Part shown: piece after piece, positions 25,883-37,781 of the stretch
How the letters are laid out: every line of letters starts with the position of its first letter
How positions within the stretch are numbered: position 1 is the first letter of the stretch
Assembly (NCBI RefSeq): GCF_014898815.1
Contig: NW_026515456.1
Coordinates: forward strand, 1 to 64,000
Direction: 5' to 3'
DNA from: Panonychus citri
Lineage: Eukaryota > Arthropoda > Arachnida > Trombidiformes > Tetranychidae
DNA: 64,000 nt
The notes under the pieces: generated by a model
Databases searched by the model: none
What the model was told of the DNA's origin: nothing
Seen by the model: only the letters and a program-made list of their open reading frames with translations
Translations under genes and position numbers: made by a program

Positions 25883-27429
25883 ATGTCACTAAACGATTTA
25901 CCTGATAATTGTCTTTGGAAGATCTTTGAAAATATCGATGAGGCCAAAGATTTGATTCGATTGTCTAAAGGTAAGATTGAGATTCCTTTTAAATGATGAA
26001 ATTCTAATGCGTATTTACTTTTCCTTGATTCTAAAGTTTGTTCGAGATGGTCCGGTTTAATTGGTGAGATTTAATCAGTAAAATATCTTCATTTGATGGA
26101 TGGTAAGTTAATTTCTTATTGATCGATTTATTAACACTTATTTCCAATTTTTTTATTAATAGATGATGATGCGGTTGATTATATCGATGCGAAAAGTTTG
26201 TGGATTAATTCTGATACGAATTGGAATTATTGCAATTTATTCAAATTGTTTCCTAACCTTAAGGTAATAAATGAATTTTTTTAAATCAAATTTATGTTTC
26301 TTTCTAATTGTTTTTTAATTCCACGTTAGATTATATATTCTGCGGCCTTTGATTATCATTCAGCTTTAAATTTGTCAGAAATTGTCAAAATAATCCAAAA
26401 AAAGGATTTATTGGATATTGGATTTCCAAAGAAACAGTTATGACTTGTCAAATATCGAAATGATCTCTACACAGTCTCTTGACTTGAATTATAAGCAAGC
26501 TTTTCGACCTGATCAGTTGAAACAAGTTTGCTGCCACGATTTTGATATGAATAATCTTCATTCATTCATTGGATATTTTCCAAATTTGAAACGACTCCAC
26601 TTGCGACTCTATAAAGGTGAGATTCAACTTGAGTTAATCTTTCGATTGTTTCAAATGTTTAATATTTTTTTGCGATCTTTTATAGCGGACGGCGTTTTTT
26701 ACAATGGACCAAATCTGTCTTGGTTAAAGATTCTTGAACTTCATACAAGCATTTTAGTTGACCAATTCACCGGATTCCATTTCACAGATTTTTGTCCATC
26801 CTTGGAAAGCGCTTTCTTCAATTTTCGGGCGAGAGATTTTTATGTAGATGAATCGATAAAGAATTACAATTTGAGAGATTTGGTTATCGAAGATGTAAGT
26901 CAATCATCGAGTGTTAAATGTTTTTAAGATTTTTGTTGATCTTTTTCTTTTATTCTTTCGATTCAGTCTGGTTTTCGTTTTGTGGTTCTGATTGATAATG
27001 TAAGTCAATTATTTAGTGATAAATGTCTATAAGATTTTATTTTATTTCTTTTCTTTAGATTCGTTCTGTTAGTTTTCGTATACTATTTAAAAACTGTTGT
27101 CTAAATTTCCTAATTTACAACATTTAGCAATTAGATATATTGATGAGCTTGATGATAATAATGCAGAAGATTTGATAAAATTATTACCAAAGTTGAAGAT
27201 ATTGGACTTGAGAGGATGTGAGAATGTGACACACAAATCATCTGATTTTCTGTCCAAATATTGTGTCAAAGAGAACCGATCAATTGTAATATATTACGAT
27301 TGTCAAAATGAACCCACCGAATGGCCTAAATTGGTGGAGACTGACGAACCAATTTGTTATGGATTCGATTTCATGAAACATTGTTTCTACAAAATATTTA
27401 GTTCTCTTCCAGATCTCATTGATGAATAA
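25883..27429 (+). CDS. F-box/LRR protein with candidate 33-nt microexon, unit-1 copy
   Basis: Exons 25883-25970, 26037-26102, 26163-26263, 26330-26616, 26686-26894, a possible microexon 26967-26999, and 27059-27429. F-box MSLNDLPDNCLWKIFENI; exon 3 starts DDDAVDYIDAKSLWIN; then NIEMISTQSLDLNYKQAFRPDQ, LKILELHTSI, NYNLRDLVIEDV and the tail ending LPDLIDE. Between exons 4b and 5 the intron region is doubled and flanks SGFRFVVLIDN, which has its own acceptor and donor and keeps the frame. Deletions at 26050-26090, 26390-26430 and 27070-27110 are absent from the 40141 copy. Expected length is about 377 codons, or 388 with the microexon. Confidence 0.75.
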
Positions 27430-27669
27430 ATCTACCGATTTGAATCAATCGCAAGGACAAATATATCATAAGGTTCACTACATTAATACTTTGATTATCG
27501 CAATTAAATTGATTGGAAACAATTGATAAGATTTATTTATTTATTTTTTGATTTGATGTTTCAAATTGATCAGGTTAAATCACAATTAAAATGACACAAT
27601 AATTGTTGATTATTTATCACAATTTAATATCCAATAACAATTGAAATTGAAAAATTGAGAGTTTCAATT

Positions 27670-27851
27670 ATGTCAATTAACAAGCTACCAAACGAGTGTC
27701 TCTATATGATATTGGATCATTTCAATGGATTCGAAGAGTTGATCCGATTATCCAAAGGTTACATCAAGGTTATGTTTAAATTTGAAATTTCTAAAATTCA
27801 ATTTCTATTGATTTTTCAGTCTCTCCAAGATGGTTAAATCAAGTATTTTAA
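27670..27851 (+). pseudogene. F-box-only 5' gene fragment (39 codons)
   Basis: Paralogue of 19001-19182: exon 1 27670-27757, exon 2 from 27820, RWLNQVF then TAA at 27849-27851. Its donor reads GTTACA instead of GTAACA, which is weak. The next gene starts 535 bp downstream. Confidence 0.55.
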
Positions 27852-28054
27852 TAGACCAGATTTTACTCAATTCCTAAACTTTTGTCTTGCACTGTAGTAA
27901 TTTTCAATTGTACTGATTATTATATTTCCTGTGGTCAATAATTAAGATCAGTAACCCGTTCTACTGATATAGCTACATATTATTGTTTGGTGGCAACAAA
28001 AGCACATGAAAACGTCGAAATGACGAGGGAAAAACGCTCAAACGTTGTTTCATT

Positions 28055-28101
28055 TAAAAAAAGCGCATATTCTTAGTAATTAATCAGCTGTTTGCCGAGT
28101 G
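28055..28101 (+). promoter_or_regulatory. Shared array promoter module
   Basis: AAAAAAAGCGCATATTCTTA with CAGCTG at 28085-28090, about 300 bp before the ATG at 28387. Almost identical to the module at 19387. Confidence 0.45.
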
Positions 28102-28386
28102 AATTTAATTTCAAATTAGTGCTCACAATAGTGGAACATCCTATTCGACCAGAAATCTCTGGTTAAAAAGTCTTTGGGCCTAAATAATTATCATTTCAGA
28201 AAGTTCTGTTTTTTCTCCGGTGAAAACATCTCATGTGGTAACAGTTCTTGTGGATTTCGATCTTGAAATTTGCTTTTAACTGAATTAACATCGGACTCAA
28301 TTCATTAAGATTTGATCCCATTTCTGGCTTTTTAGACTTAAACATTTCTACACGTTTTTGAATTATTAATTAGTGGAATCATAATT

Positions 28387-29824
28387 ATGTCTTTTACCGA
28401 TTTACCAGATAATTGTCTTTGGAAGATTTTCGAAAATGTCAATGGGACAATAGATTTGATTCAATTTTCTAAAGGTAAGGTTGAGATTCCGTTTAGATGA
28501 TGAAATTTTAAAACTTATTTACTTTCCCTTGATTCTTAAGTTTGTTCGAGATGGTCCGATTTAATTAGGCTAAGATTTAATCGAGTAAAATATTGTAGTA
28601 AGATAATTTCTAATCGATGGGTTAATTATTTTATTAATACTTGTTTCCATTTTTTTTAGTCGAAAATAAAGTTGATTATATTGATGAAAACAGTTTGTGG
28701 ATTAATCATAATACGAATTGGAATGATTACAATTTATTTGAATTGTTTCCGAATATTAAGGTAATTAATGAATTTTATGAATAAAAACTATTTTACTTTC
28801 TAATTGTTTTTAATTTGACGTTAGATTATAGATACTGCGACCTATGGTTACAATTCATCTTTAAATTTACCAGAAATTGTCAAAAATAATCCTCAAATAA
28901 AGGGATTTATTGGACATTTTGATTTCAAAGAAAACCGTTATGACTTATCAAATATCGAAATGTTCGCTTCAGAGTTTAATTTCGATTATAAAAAAGTTTT
29001 TCGACCTGATCAGTTGAAACAAGTTTGCTGCTACTTTTTTGATATGTATGAACTTCCTTCATTCATTGAATATTTTCAGAATTTGAAGCGACTCCACTTA
29101 GAACTCTGTGCAGGTGAGATTAAACTTCAATTAATCTTTTGATTGTTTCATATGATTAATATCTTTTTACGATTTTTATTATAGCGGACGGTGTTTTTTA
29201 CAATGGACCGACTTTGTCTTTGTTAAAGATTCTTGAACTTGGGACATACGATTTTGTTGAACAATTCACCGGATTTCATTTCATGGATTTTTGTCCATCT
29301 TTGGAAAGCGCTTTCTTCACTTGTTGGGCAAAGGATCTTTATGTAGATGTATCTATAAAGAATTACAATCTGAGAGATTTGGTGATTGAAGATGTAAGTC
29401 AATCATTGAGTGATGAATGTTCATAAGATTATCGCTAACTTTTTTTCTTTAGTTTCAAGTTAGTCTTTCGTGGCCTCTACTTAAAAAACTGTTGTCTAAA
29501 TTTCCCAACTTACATCATCTAGCGATCAGAAATTTTGCTGAGCTTGATGTTAACAATTTTGATTTAGAAGAATTGATAAAATTATTAACGAAGTTGAAGA
29601 TATTGGACTTGAGAGGATGTAAGAGAGTGACGCATCAATCAGCTGATTTTCTGTCCAAATATTGTGTCAAAAAGAATCGATCAATCGTAATTTATTACGA
29701 TTGTGAAAACGAACCTAACGAATGGCCTAAATTGGTGAAAGCAAGCGAGTCAATTTGCTATGGATTCGATTTCATGAAACATTTTTTTTTACAAAAGATT
29801 CAGGTCTCTTCCAGATCTCATTGA
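28387..29824 (+). CDS. F-box/LRR protein with frameshifted C-terminus
   Basis: Join 28387-28474, 28541-28597, 28660-28760, 28825-29113, 29185-29393, 29453-29824: 371 codons. F-box MSFTDLPDNCLWKIFENVNG; YIDENSLWINHNTNWNDY; LPEIVKNNPQIKGFIG; FRPDQLKQVCCYFF; LKRLHLELCA; LKILELGTYDFVEQ; NYNLRDLVIEDV; LHHLAIRNFAEL; DLRGCKRVTHQSADFLSKYC. The tail reads GFDFMKH, then a run of nine T shifts the frame, giving FFLQKIQVSSRSH and an early TGA instead of FYKRF..LPDLIDE. Both copies share the nine-T run. One fewer T would restore the family ending, so this is a homopolymer error or a real terminal frameshift. Its exon 2 is shorter than in most relatives (57 nt), as in the 19718 gene. Confidence 0.82.
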
Positions 29825-30517
29825 TGAATAAATCTACCGATTTGAATCAATCGCAAGGACAAATATATCATAAGGTTCACTACATTAATACTTTGATTAT
29901 CGCAATTAAATTGATTGGAAACAATTGGTAAGATTTATTTATTTATTTTTTGATTTGACGATTTAAATTGATCAGGTTTAATCACAATTAAAATGCCAAA
30001 ATAATTGTTGATTGATTAACACAATTTAATATCCAACCAATAATTAAATACACTGATACATGTACAATTGATAATGACAATTATCCTTTTTGTATGCTGA
30101 TTGCTTAAAGGTTCTAATTGGTATCTTAATACTGTTTTAATGTGTATGAATGAAAACACAACCAATTATAATGACAATTAGAAAATAGATTTAGACTTGA
30201 TTATGATTTATATCAACTGACTAATTATGGTTGATTTTTTCCCACTTCTATTAATTCTTTTTACATTAACTAACAAAGATAATAACTCGAAATTATTTAT
30301 ATTCTACAGATTTATATTCTCAATTTTGAATATTCCTCATCTTCCATTAAAATCTTTAAAAATCAACATTAATCATAATCAAGATGAGCGCCATTAAAGT
30401 TACCCTTTCCTGTCAACGGAGGCATAAAGCACAAGAAACTATCAGCTGGTTTTTAGAGGGAAACAATTAAATTTAAAATTTTGCTTGTCTCTTTAAATTG
30501 AAATTTTCAAGTGAATT
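29825..30517. other. Array spacer with 3'-flank repeat and alternative promoter
   Basis: The first ~420 bp match 14940-15400 and 44047-44450. The remainder (TACATTAACTAACAAAGAT, AAGATGAGCGCCATTAAAG, CTGTCAACGGAGGCATAAAG) is a second promoter type shared with 44450-44726 and 50200-50477. No gene was seen. Confidence 0.6.
30435..30464 (+). promoter_or_regulatory. Array promoter module, second type
   Basis: GAAACTATCAGCTGGTTTTT then AGAGGGAAAC, 54 bp before the ATG at 30518. It keeps the ATCAGCTG...GAGGGAAAC core but lacks GCGCTT. Confidence 0.55.
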
Positions 30518-32372
30518 ATGTCAATTAACAAACTACCAAACGAGTGTCTCTATATGATTTTGGACCATTTCAATGGATTCGAAGAGTTGATCCGATTGTC
30601 CAAAGGTAACATCGAGATTAAGTTTAAATTTTAAATTTCCTAAATTTAATTTCTCTTGATTTTCTAGTCTCTCCAAGATGGTTCCTGGTCGTTTCACTGA
30701 AGTTAAGCAAAGTTAAATATCTTCAATTGATGGATAGTAAGTAAACTCCCACCTGATTGATTCTTGATTCTGACTGACTCTTAATTTGATTGTTTCTAAT
30801 TTCAGGATACAAAAGAGCTCAGGACTACATTGAGCATAACAAACTTTGGAAAAACACTACAGAAACTTTGAAAAGTCACAATTTAAGTGATTTATTTCCG
30901 AATCTGAAGGTAATTGATAAATTGCGTTTTTCCACCAGAAAAATACTTAGTTTCTAATTCTATCGATTCATTTTTTATATAGATTGTTGAAGTTCCGTTG
31001 CATTTTTGTTTCTCTTGAATCGTATACTTTTAGAAGATTGATAAACGAACATCCAAAATCAAAGGATTGATTGGACTTATGAACCTGTTGAGAACAAGTA
31101 TAACTTGGAAAATATCGAAATGATTTCATCAGATTTCAAATTCGAATTAAAAGTCTTTCGACCAAGTCAGTTGAAACAAATTTGTTTAAAGGAATATTGT
31201 CTTACTTCATTTGTTGGAATGTAAGACAATTCTGATTGAACGATTTATGATTTTAATTATTATTTTTAATTATGAGATGAACAAGTTGATTATATCGATA
31301 AGAGTCGTTTGTGGATAAACTGATACGACCTTAAGTGATTACAATTTGATGAATTTTTTCTGAATCTAAAGGTAATCAATAAATTTTTAGATTAAAATGA
31401 TGTTACTAATTATCTTTTAATTCAATGTTAGATTATTGAGGTTTCGCCTTTCGCCTGTCTTAGTCTTCGATCTTATAATTTGACAAAAATGATCAACAAT
31501 AGTTCAAAAATAAAAGGATTGATTGGACTTTATGAGCCGTTTGGGAAAAGATTTAATTTGAAAATATCGAATTGGTTTCATCAGATTTTCAGTTCCAATT
31601 AAAAGAATCTTCCGACCTGATCAGTTGAAATAGATTCGCTTTAGACGAATACGCTTGTCAAGACTTTCTCAAATTATCGAATACTTTTGAAGCGAATCAG
31701 CTTGACATCAATGGTAACGTCACATCGAATTAATGTTTGAAATGTTCTAATCTTTTTTTGTAAAGACACAAACAAATTACGATGGTCCAAATTTGGTTGG
31801 TTTGAAGATACTGAATTAAAACTAAAGTTTCCTGACTCGTTTGGGTTTCATCTTATTGATTCTTGTCCATTTCTAGAAAGTTTATTCTTCTATTATAATG
31901 GAAGTGATCTTTATGTAGACGAATCGATGAAGAATTTCAATCTGAGAGATTTGGTTATCTATAATGTAAGTCACTGAATGAAAATTCGCATTCGATTAAT
32001 TTTTTCTCTAATTATTTCTATCCAAAGGCTCTTTTTACCTGGCCATTAATGAAGAGTTTTGTCCAAATTCCTGAAGTTACATCATCTTTCAATTAGAAAC
32101 AGTAAAGAGATTGGCGATAGTCATGTGAAAATTTTACCAGAAATAAAATTGTTGGACTTCAGAAGATCAAAAGAATAACTTCACAATCAGCTGATTATTT
32201 GAACGAATTCTGTCTCAAATCTCGTCGATCCATTGAAATCTATTATGATTGTGAAGAGGAACTGAACGGCCTAAATTAGGAATACCCAGAGAACCAATTG
32301 CACGGATTCGATTTCATGAAGCATTGTTTTTATAAGAATTTTTCCTCCCTTCCGTATCTGATTGATGAATGA
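30518..32372 (+). pseudogene. Chimeric F-box/LRR pseudogene, unit-2 copy
   Basis: Here exon 1 is present (30518-30605), followed by exon 2 at 30668-30736, exon 3 at 30806-30909 and exon 4a from 30983. It has the same switch into the neighbouring gene's intron near 31210 as the unit-1 copy, and the same TAG (31631-31633). Many additional small deletions (for example CATTTTTG against CATTTTTTTG near 31000) lie in a low-quality patch. Confidence 0.85.
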
Positions 32373-33007
32373 AAATCTCACAATCCTTGAAATCTTATGA
32401 GAACTTTTCAGCCGATGACCAAGTGAAACAAGAACAACGGATAAATTTTCGTTAATACTTAGTATTCATACTATATCGGCTCAAGCTGATGACTCAGTCA
32501 CTTCAACAATCGACTTTAATCAATCAAATACACCCAAATCATGATGTTGATTATTTACTACAGTAATATTCCACTTGAGTTGTATTTTTACTTTTTATAC
32601 ATTATATATTTAAATCTACTTGGCAATTAAAATCATCGCAAATTACTCAAATTATTCTTTATTTCATCATACGAACTGATAGAGTTACTATTATTGTTGG
32701 CGCATTTGAGCATTTGAAACACAACGTCACTAAAAATGATGAGGGGGAAAAGGAAGTGAAAATAATGCTACCATGAAATTCAATAGATTCATGGAGGAAA
32801 AATTTTAACATTTTTCTTCTTTTCAATTCATTCTTAAGATAAATAATTCTTTTAGATATTAATGATAATAGAATACAATGAGTGTCAGTGTCACCATCGT
32901 AATAGAAGATCATTCAAACATCATCTTTTCGAATGAGTCTTGAACTTTACAGGAATCGAAACTCTTCCCACCTTTAGAATAAATTGATTTCAAGATATAA
33001 ATTAAAA
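32373..33007. other. Conserved array spacer, unit-2 copy
   Basis: Copy of 18077-18733 with small deletions. The minus-strand frame is shortened to 32659-32913. Confidence 0.6.
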
Positions 33008-33198
33008 TCTACCAAACGAGTGTCTTTATATGATTTTGGACCATTTCAATGGATTAGAAGAAAATTTGTGAAAGGAACCAAATGAATGGTCTAAATTGGA
33101 CACTACTCAGTAATTAATTAACTACGGTTTCGATTTCATAAAACATTGTTTTTATAAAACCTAAATTACTCCCGGATTTGCTCGATGAAGATAAATAA
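33008..33198 (+). pseudogene. Internally deleted F-box pseudogene, unit-2 copy
   Basis: Copy of 18734-18927: exon-1 words joined to the C-terminal tail. Confidence 0.75.
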
Positions 33199-33271
33199 AT
33201 TTCTAATTAAGCTGAAAGTTAATTAATCCAACATAATAACAATTGAAATTGAAAAATTGAGAGTTTCAATT

Positions 33272-33448
33272 ATGTCAATTAACAAACTACCAAACGAGTG
33301 TCTCTATATGATATTGGATCATTTCGATGGATTCGAAGAGTTGATCCGGTTATCCAAAGGTAACAGCGATTAAGTTCAAATTTGAAATTTAAAATTCAAT
33401 TTCTATTGATTTTCAGTCTCTTCAAGATGGTTAAATCAATTATTTTAA
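33272..33448 (+). pseudogene. F-box-only 5' fragment, unit-2 copy
   Basis: Copy of 19001-19182; exon 1 33272-33359, exon 2 from 33417, TAA at 33446-33448. The intron is shortened by small deletions. Confidence 0.55.
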
Positions 33449-33646
33449 TAGACCAGATTTTACTCAATTCCTAAACTTTTGTCTTGAACTGTAGTAATTT
33501 TCAATTGTACTGATTATTATATTTACTTTGGTCAATAATTAAGATCAGTAACCTTCTACTGATATAGCTACATATTATTGTTTGGTGGCAATAAAAGCAC
33601 ATGAAAACGTCGAAATGACGAGGAAAAACGCTCAAACGTTGTTTCA

Positions 33647-33690
33647 TTTAAAAAGCGCATATTCTTAGTAATTAATCAGCTGTTTGCCGA
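33647..33690 (+). promoter_or_regulatory. Shared array promoter module, unit-2 copy
   Basis: CAGCTG at 33677-33682, about 300 bp before the ATG at 33976; copy of 19387-19433. Confidence 0.45.
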
Positions 33691-33975
33691 GTGAATTTAA
33701 TTTCAAATTAGTGCTCACAATAGTGGAACATCCTATTCGACCAGAAATCTCTGGTTAAAAAGTCTTTACCTAAATAATTATCATTTCAGAAAGTTCTGTT
33801 TTTCTCCGGTGAAAACATCTCATGTGGTAACAGTTCTTGTGGATTTCGATCTTGAAATTTGCCTTTAACTGAATTAACATCGGACTCAATTCATTAAGAT
33901 TTGATCCCATTTCTGGCTTTTTAGACTTAAACATTTCTACACGTTTTTGAATTATTAATTAGTGGAATCATAATT

Positions 33976-35203
33976 ATGTCTTTTACCGATTTACCAGATA
34001 ATTGTCTTTGGAAGATTTTCGAAAATGTCAATGGGGTCATAGATTTGATTCAATTTTCTAAAGGTAAGGTTGAGATTCCGTTTAGATGATGAAATTTTAA
34101 AACTTATTTACTTTCCCTTGATTCTTAAGTTTGTTCGAGATGGTCCGATTTAATTAGGCTAAGATTTAATCGAGTAAAATATTGTAGTAAGATAATTTCT
34201 AATCGATGGGTTAATTATTTTATTAATACTTGTTTCCATTTTTTTTAGTCGAAAATAAAGTTGATTATATTGATGAAAACAGTTTGTGGATTAATCATAA
34301 TACGAATTGGAATGATTACAATTTATTTGAATTGTTTCCAAATCTTAAGGTATTTAGTGAATTTTATCAAATCAAAATTATGGCTTTCTAATTGTTTTTA
34401 ATTCGATGTTAGATTATAGATATTGCGGTTTTATTGAAACTGCATCTTTGTTAGATATTGTCAGAAATAATCCACGAATAAAGGGATTAATCGCAGTTTG
34501 GGATTATATCGATGACGATTATATCTTAACAAATATCGAAATGATCTGCAGCCAGAGTTCGATTATGAAGCAGTTTTTACAATGGACCAAATTTGTCTTC
34601 GTTAAAGATTCTTGAACTTGGTACAAGCTATTTTGTTGAACAATTCACCGGATTTCATTTCATGGATTTTTGTCCTCTTTGGAAAGCGCTTTCCAGTGTT
34701 GGGCAGAGGATATTTATGTAAATGAATCGATAAAGAATTACAATCTAAGAGATTTGGTTATTGATAATGTAAGTCAATCATCGAGTGATAAATGTTTCTA
34801 ACATTTTATTTGATTTCTTTTTCTTTAGATTCATTCTGGTAGTTTTTTGTGGCCACTACTTAAAAAACTGGTGTCTAAATTTCCTAACTTGCATCATCTA
34901 GCAATCAGAAATTTTGATAAGCTCGATGATAGTAAATTTCATTTAGATGAATTGATAAAATTATTACCAAAGTTGAAGTTATTGGACTTGAGAAGATTTG
35001 AGAAAGTGACGCACAATCAGCTGATTTTCTGTCCAAATATTGTGTCAAAGAATCGATCAATCGTAATTTATTACGATTGTGAAAACGAACCGGAATGGCC
35101 TAAATTGGTAAATACTCGTGAAACAATTTGCTATGGATTCGATTTCATGAAACATTGTTTCTACAAAAAATTCAGTTCTCTTCCAAATCTCATTGATGAA
35201 TGA
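33976..35203 (+). CDS. F-box/LRR protein with LRR deletion, unit-2 copy
   Basis: Exons 33976-34063, 34130-34186, 34249-34349, 34413-34768, 34829-35203. Same gene as 19718-20962, with the same DYEAVF/YNGPN-type junction region. Frame breaks specific to this copy include TTATTGAAAC (unit 1 has TTATTGGAAAC) near 34435, losses at 34545-34570 and 34675-34700, and losses in exon 5 near 35010-35095. These are single-base or dinucleotide losses where unit 1 is clean, so I read them as assembly errors, not decay. Confidence 0.7.
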
Positions 35204-35881
35204 AATGACTGATTTGAAGCAATCGCAATTAAATTGATTGGATACAGTTGATAAGATTTATTTATCTATTTTCGATTTTATGATATAAATTGATCAGATT
35301 TAATCACAATTTAAATGACACAAAAATTGTTGATTGGTTAGCACAATACAATATCCAACTTTGTAAATGGCAAAATCCAAACAATAATTAAAGCACAATT
35401 GAAAATGATAAATTATCAATCGTAAAGACAAATAACAAGATTCTAATCACTATCAACAAAATAATCATTAGAATTACACGTAAATTGATGGTTAAACTCT
35501 AGACAATTATAGTTGATTAATAAAATATACGATTGAGCATCTATCATGTTTCGAGGTGAAAGACGAAAGTTCATTTTTAATCTCAATATTTTCTGTACGA
35601 ATAGATCGCTTTGCTTAATTCGAGCTTGTAATGCGAGCAACTTATATTCTTCTTGAAGGTAAATCTATTGGTTATAAACATTCTGCTCTAATCTAATTAG
35701 ATCCAATATTCGATTTCTGTTCATTCGAAAAAAGCGCTTTAATAATCTCTCAATAATTAATCAGCTGTTCTTCACGAGGGAAACTAATTTTGCTGATTAA
35801 TCATTAATGTTATTCAATGAAAAGTTATCGGCATTTCCTTAAGTTTACAGATCAATCATAAGTGAATTGTGATTTTTAATT
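35204..35881. other. Array spacer, unit-2 copy
   Basis: Copy of 20963-21641, nearly base-identical, with the promoter module at 35728-35785 (CAGCTG 35762-35767). Confidence 0.6.
35728..35785 (+). promoter_or_regulatory. Shared array promoter module, unit-2 copy
   Basis: Same elements and spacing as 21490-21546, about 97 bp before the ATG at 35882. Confidence 0.6.
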
Positions 35882-37367
35882 ATGTCACTAAACGATTTAC
35901 CTGATAATTGTCTTTGGAAGATCTTCGAAAATGTCCATAAGGCCGTAGATTTGATTCAATTGTCTAAAGGTAAGATTGAGATTCAGTTAAGATGATAAAA
36001 TTTTAAATTTTAACTTATTTACTTTCCATCGACTCCTAAGTTTGTTCAAGATGGTCCGATCTAATTAGGCCGAGATTTAATCGAGTAAAATATCTTCATT
36101 TGTTCGAATGTAAGACAATTTCTAATTGATTGATTTATCATTTGATTAACACTTGTTTTCAATTTTTTATTAAAAGTTAGTAATTCGGTTGATTATATCG
36201 ATGCGAAAAGTTTGTGAATGAATGAGGATACGAAGTGGAATTATTACAATTTATTCCAATTGTTTCCGAACATTAAGGTAATTAATGAATTTTTTTAAAT
36301 CAAATTTATGTTGTTTTCTAATTGTTTTTTAATTTGACATCAGATTATAGATACTGTGGTCTTTGATTATCATGGATCTTTCAATTTACCAGAAATTGTC
36401 AAAAATAATCCACAAATAAAGGGATTGATTGGTAATTTTGATTTCAAAAACAACGTTTATGACTTTGCAAATATCGAAATGTTCGCTTCAGATATTATTA
36501 TTAATAATTTCGATTATAAAAAAGTTTTTCGACCTGATCAGTTGAAACAAGTTCACGGCCTCTATATTGATATGAGTGATCTTCCTTCATTCATTAAATA
36601 TTTTCCAAATTTGAAGCGACTCCACTTAGAACTCTGTGCAGGTGAGATTCAACTTCAATTAATCTGTCGATTGTTTCAGATGATTAATATCGTTTTACGA
36701 TCTATTATAGCGGACGGAGTTTTTTACAATGGACCGAATTTGTCCGCGTTAAAGATTCTTGAACTTGGTACATCCGATTTTATTGAAAAGGAATTCACCG
36801 GATTTCATTTCATGGATTTTTGTACATCTTTGGAAAGCGCTTTCATACGCACTTACTTCTGGGCAAAGGATATTTATGTAAATGAATCGATAAAGAATTA
36901 CAATCTAAGAGATTTGGTTATCGATAATGTAAGTCAATCATCGAGTGATAAATGTTTCTAACATTTTATTTGATTTCTTTTTCTTTAGATGTCTTCTGGT
37001 AGTTTTCGTGGCTGCCTCTTAAAAACTGGTGTCTAAATTTCTAATTTACATCATCTAGCGATCAGATGTTTTGATGCTTGATGTTAGTAATTTTGATTTA
37101 GAAGAATTGATGAAATTATTACCAAAGTTGAAGTTATTGGATTTCCGGAAATTTAATATATTCGGCAAATCGGCTGATTATCTGTCCAAATATTATGTCA
37201 AAGAGAATCGATCAGTTGTAATTTATTACAGTTGCAACAATGAACCCGCCGAATGGCCTGAATCGGTGGAGACTCGCGAACCAATTTGCCATGGATTCGA
37301 TTTCATGAAACATTGTTTTTATAAAACTTGGGACTCACTTCCAGTTTTGATTGATGAAGATAAATAA
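35882..37367 (+). pseudogene. F-box/LRR gene with nonsense codon, unit-2 copy
   Basis: Exons 35882-35969, 36041-36109, 36177-36277, 36344-36641, 36711-36928, 36989-37367. This copy is clean through exons 1-4b (exon 2 is 69 nt with RPRFNRVKYLHLF) and shows the same TGA after DYIDAKSL in exon 3. Exon 5 has deletions at 37000-37080 that unit 1 lacks. The 69-nt intron between 4a and 4b has no stop and keeps the frame. That gives the continuous 201-codon open frame 36356-36961. Confidence 0.75.
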
Positions 37368-37635
37368 AATTTCTAATTAAATTGATGGTCAATTCATCAG
37401 CAAAATATTAATTGAAATAAAAGTTTCCAAAGACAAAATACAAATTGAATCGATTGTTAAAATTTAGACAATTATACGAAGTTCATTTTTATCGCAAGTT
37501 TTATGGACGAATAGATCGCTTTGCTTAATTATTTTTGTTAATTGAGCAGCTTATATTCTGCTTGAAGGTAAATCTATTGGTTATAAAATTCTGCTCTAAT
37601 CTAATTAAGATCCGATACTGATTTCTATTCATTTG

Positions 37636-37684
37636 AAAAAGCGCTTTGTCTCAATAATTAATCAGCTGTTCTTCACGAGGAAAC
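37636..37684 (+). promoter_or_regulatory. Shared array promoter module, unit-2 copy
   Basis: CAGCTG at 37663-37668, about 100 bp before the ATG at 37782. Confidence 0.55.
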
Positions 37685-37781
37685 TAATCTTGCTGATTGA
37701 TCATTTATGTTATTCAATTTAAGTTATAGGCATTTCCTTAAGTCCACAGATCAATTATAAGTGAATTTTGATTTTTTAATT

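Larger units (their letters stand above)
16376..30696 (+). repeat. Large segmental tandem duplication, unit 1
   Basis: This ~14.32-kb block recurs as 30697-44905 in the same order and orientation. Matching landmarks include 16485/30806, 18635/32913, 19718/33976, 21642/35882, 23548/37782, 25883/40141, 28387/42625 and 30518/44727. Their offsets drift (14321, 14278, 14258, 14240, 14234, 14258, 14238, 14209). The drift comes from many tiny deletions in one copy or the other, not from large indels. Unit 1 is clean at about 16.4-22.3, 22.7-24.0 and 28-30.7 kb. It is deletion-ridden at about 22.33-22.68, 24.05-24.08, 24.8-25.8, 26.0-26.4 and 27.06-27.1 kb. Confidence 0.93.

Noticed and set aside
27087..27269. 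Minus-strand frames opposite exon 5 of array genes (also 41314-41532, 54034-54258, 59382-59585)
   Set aside because: Shadows of the conserved plus-strand LRR/tail exon; no independent support.
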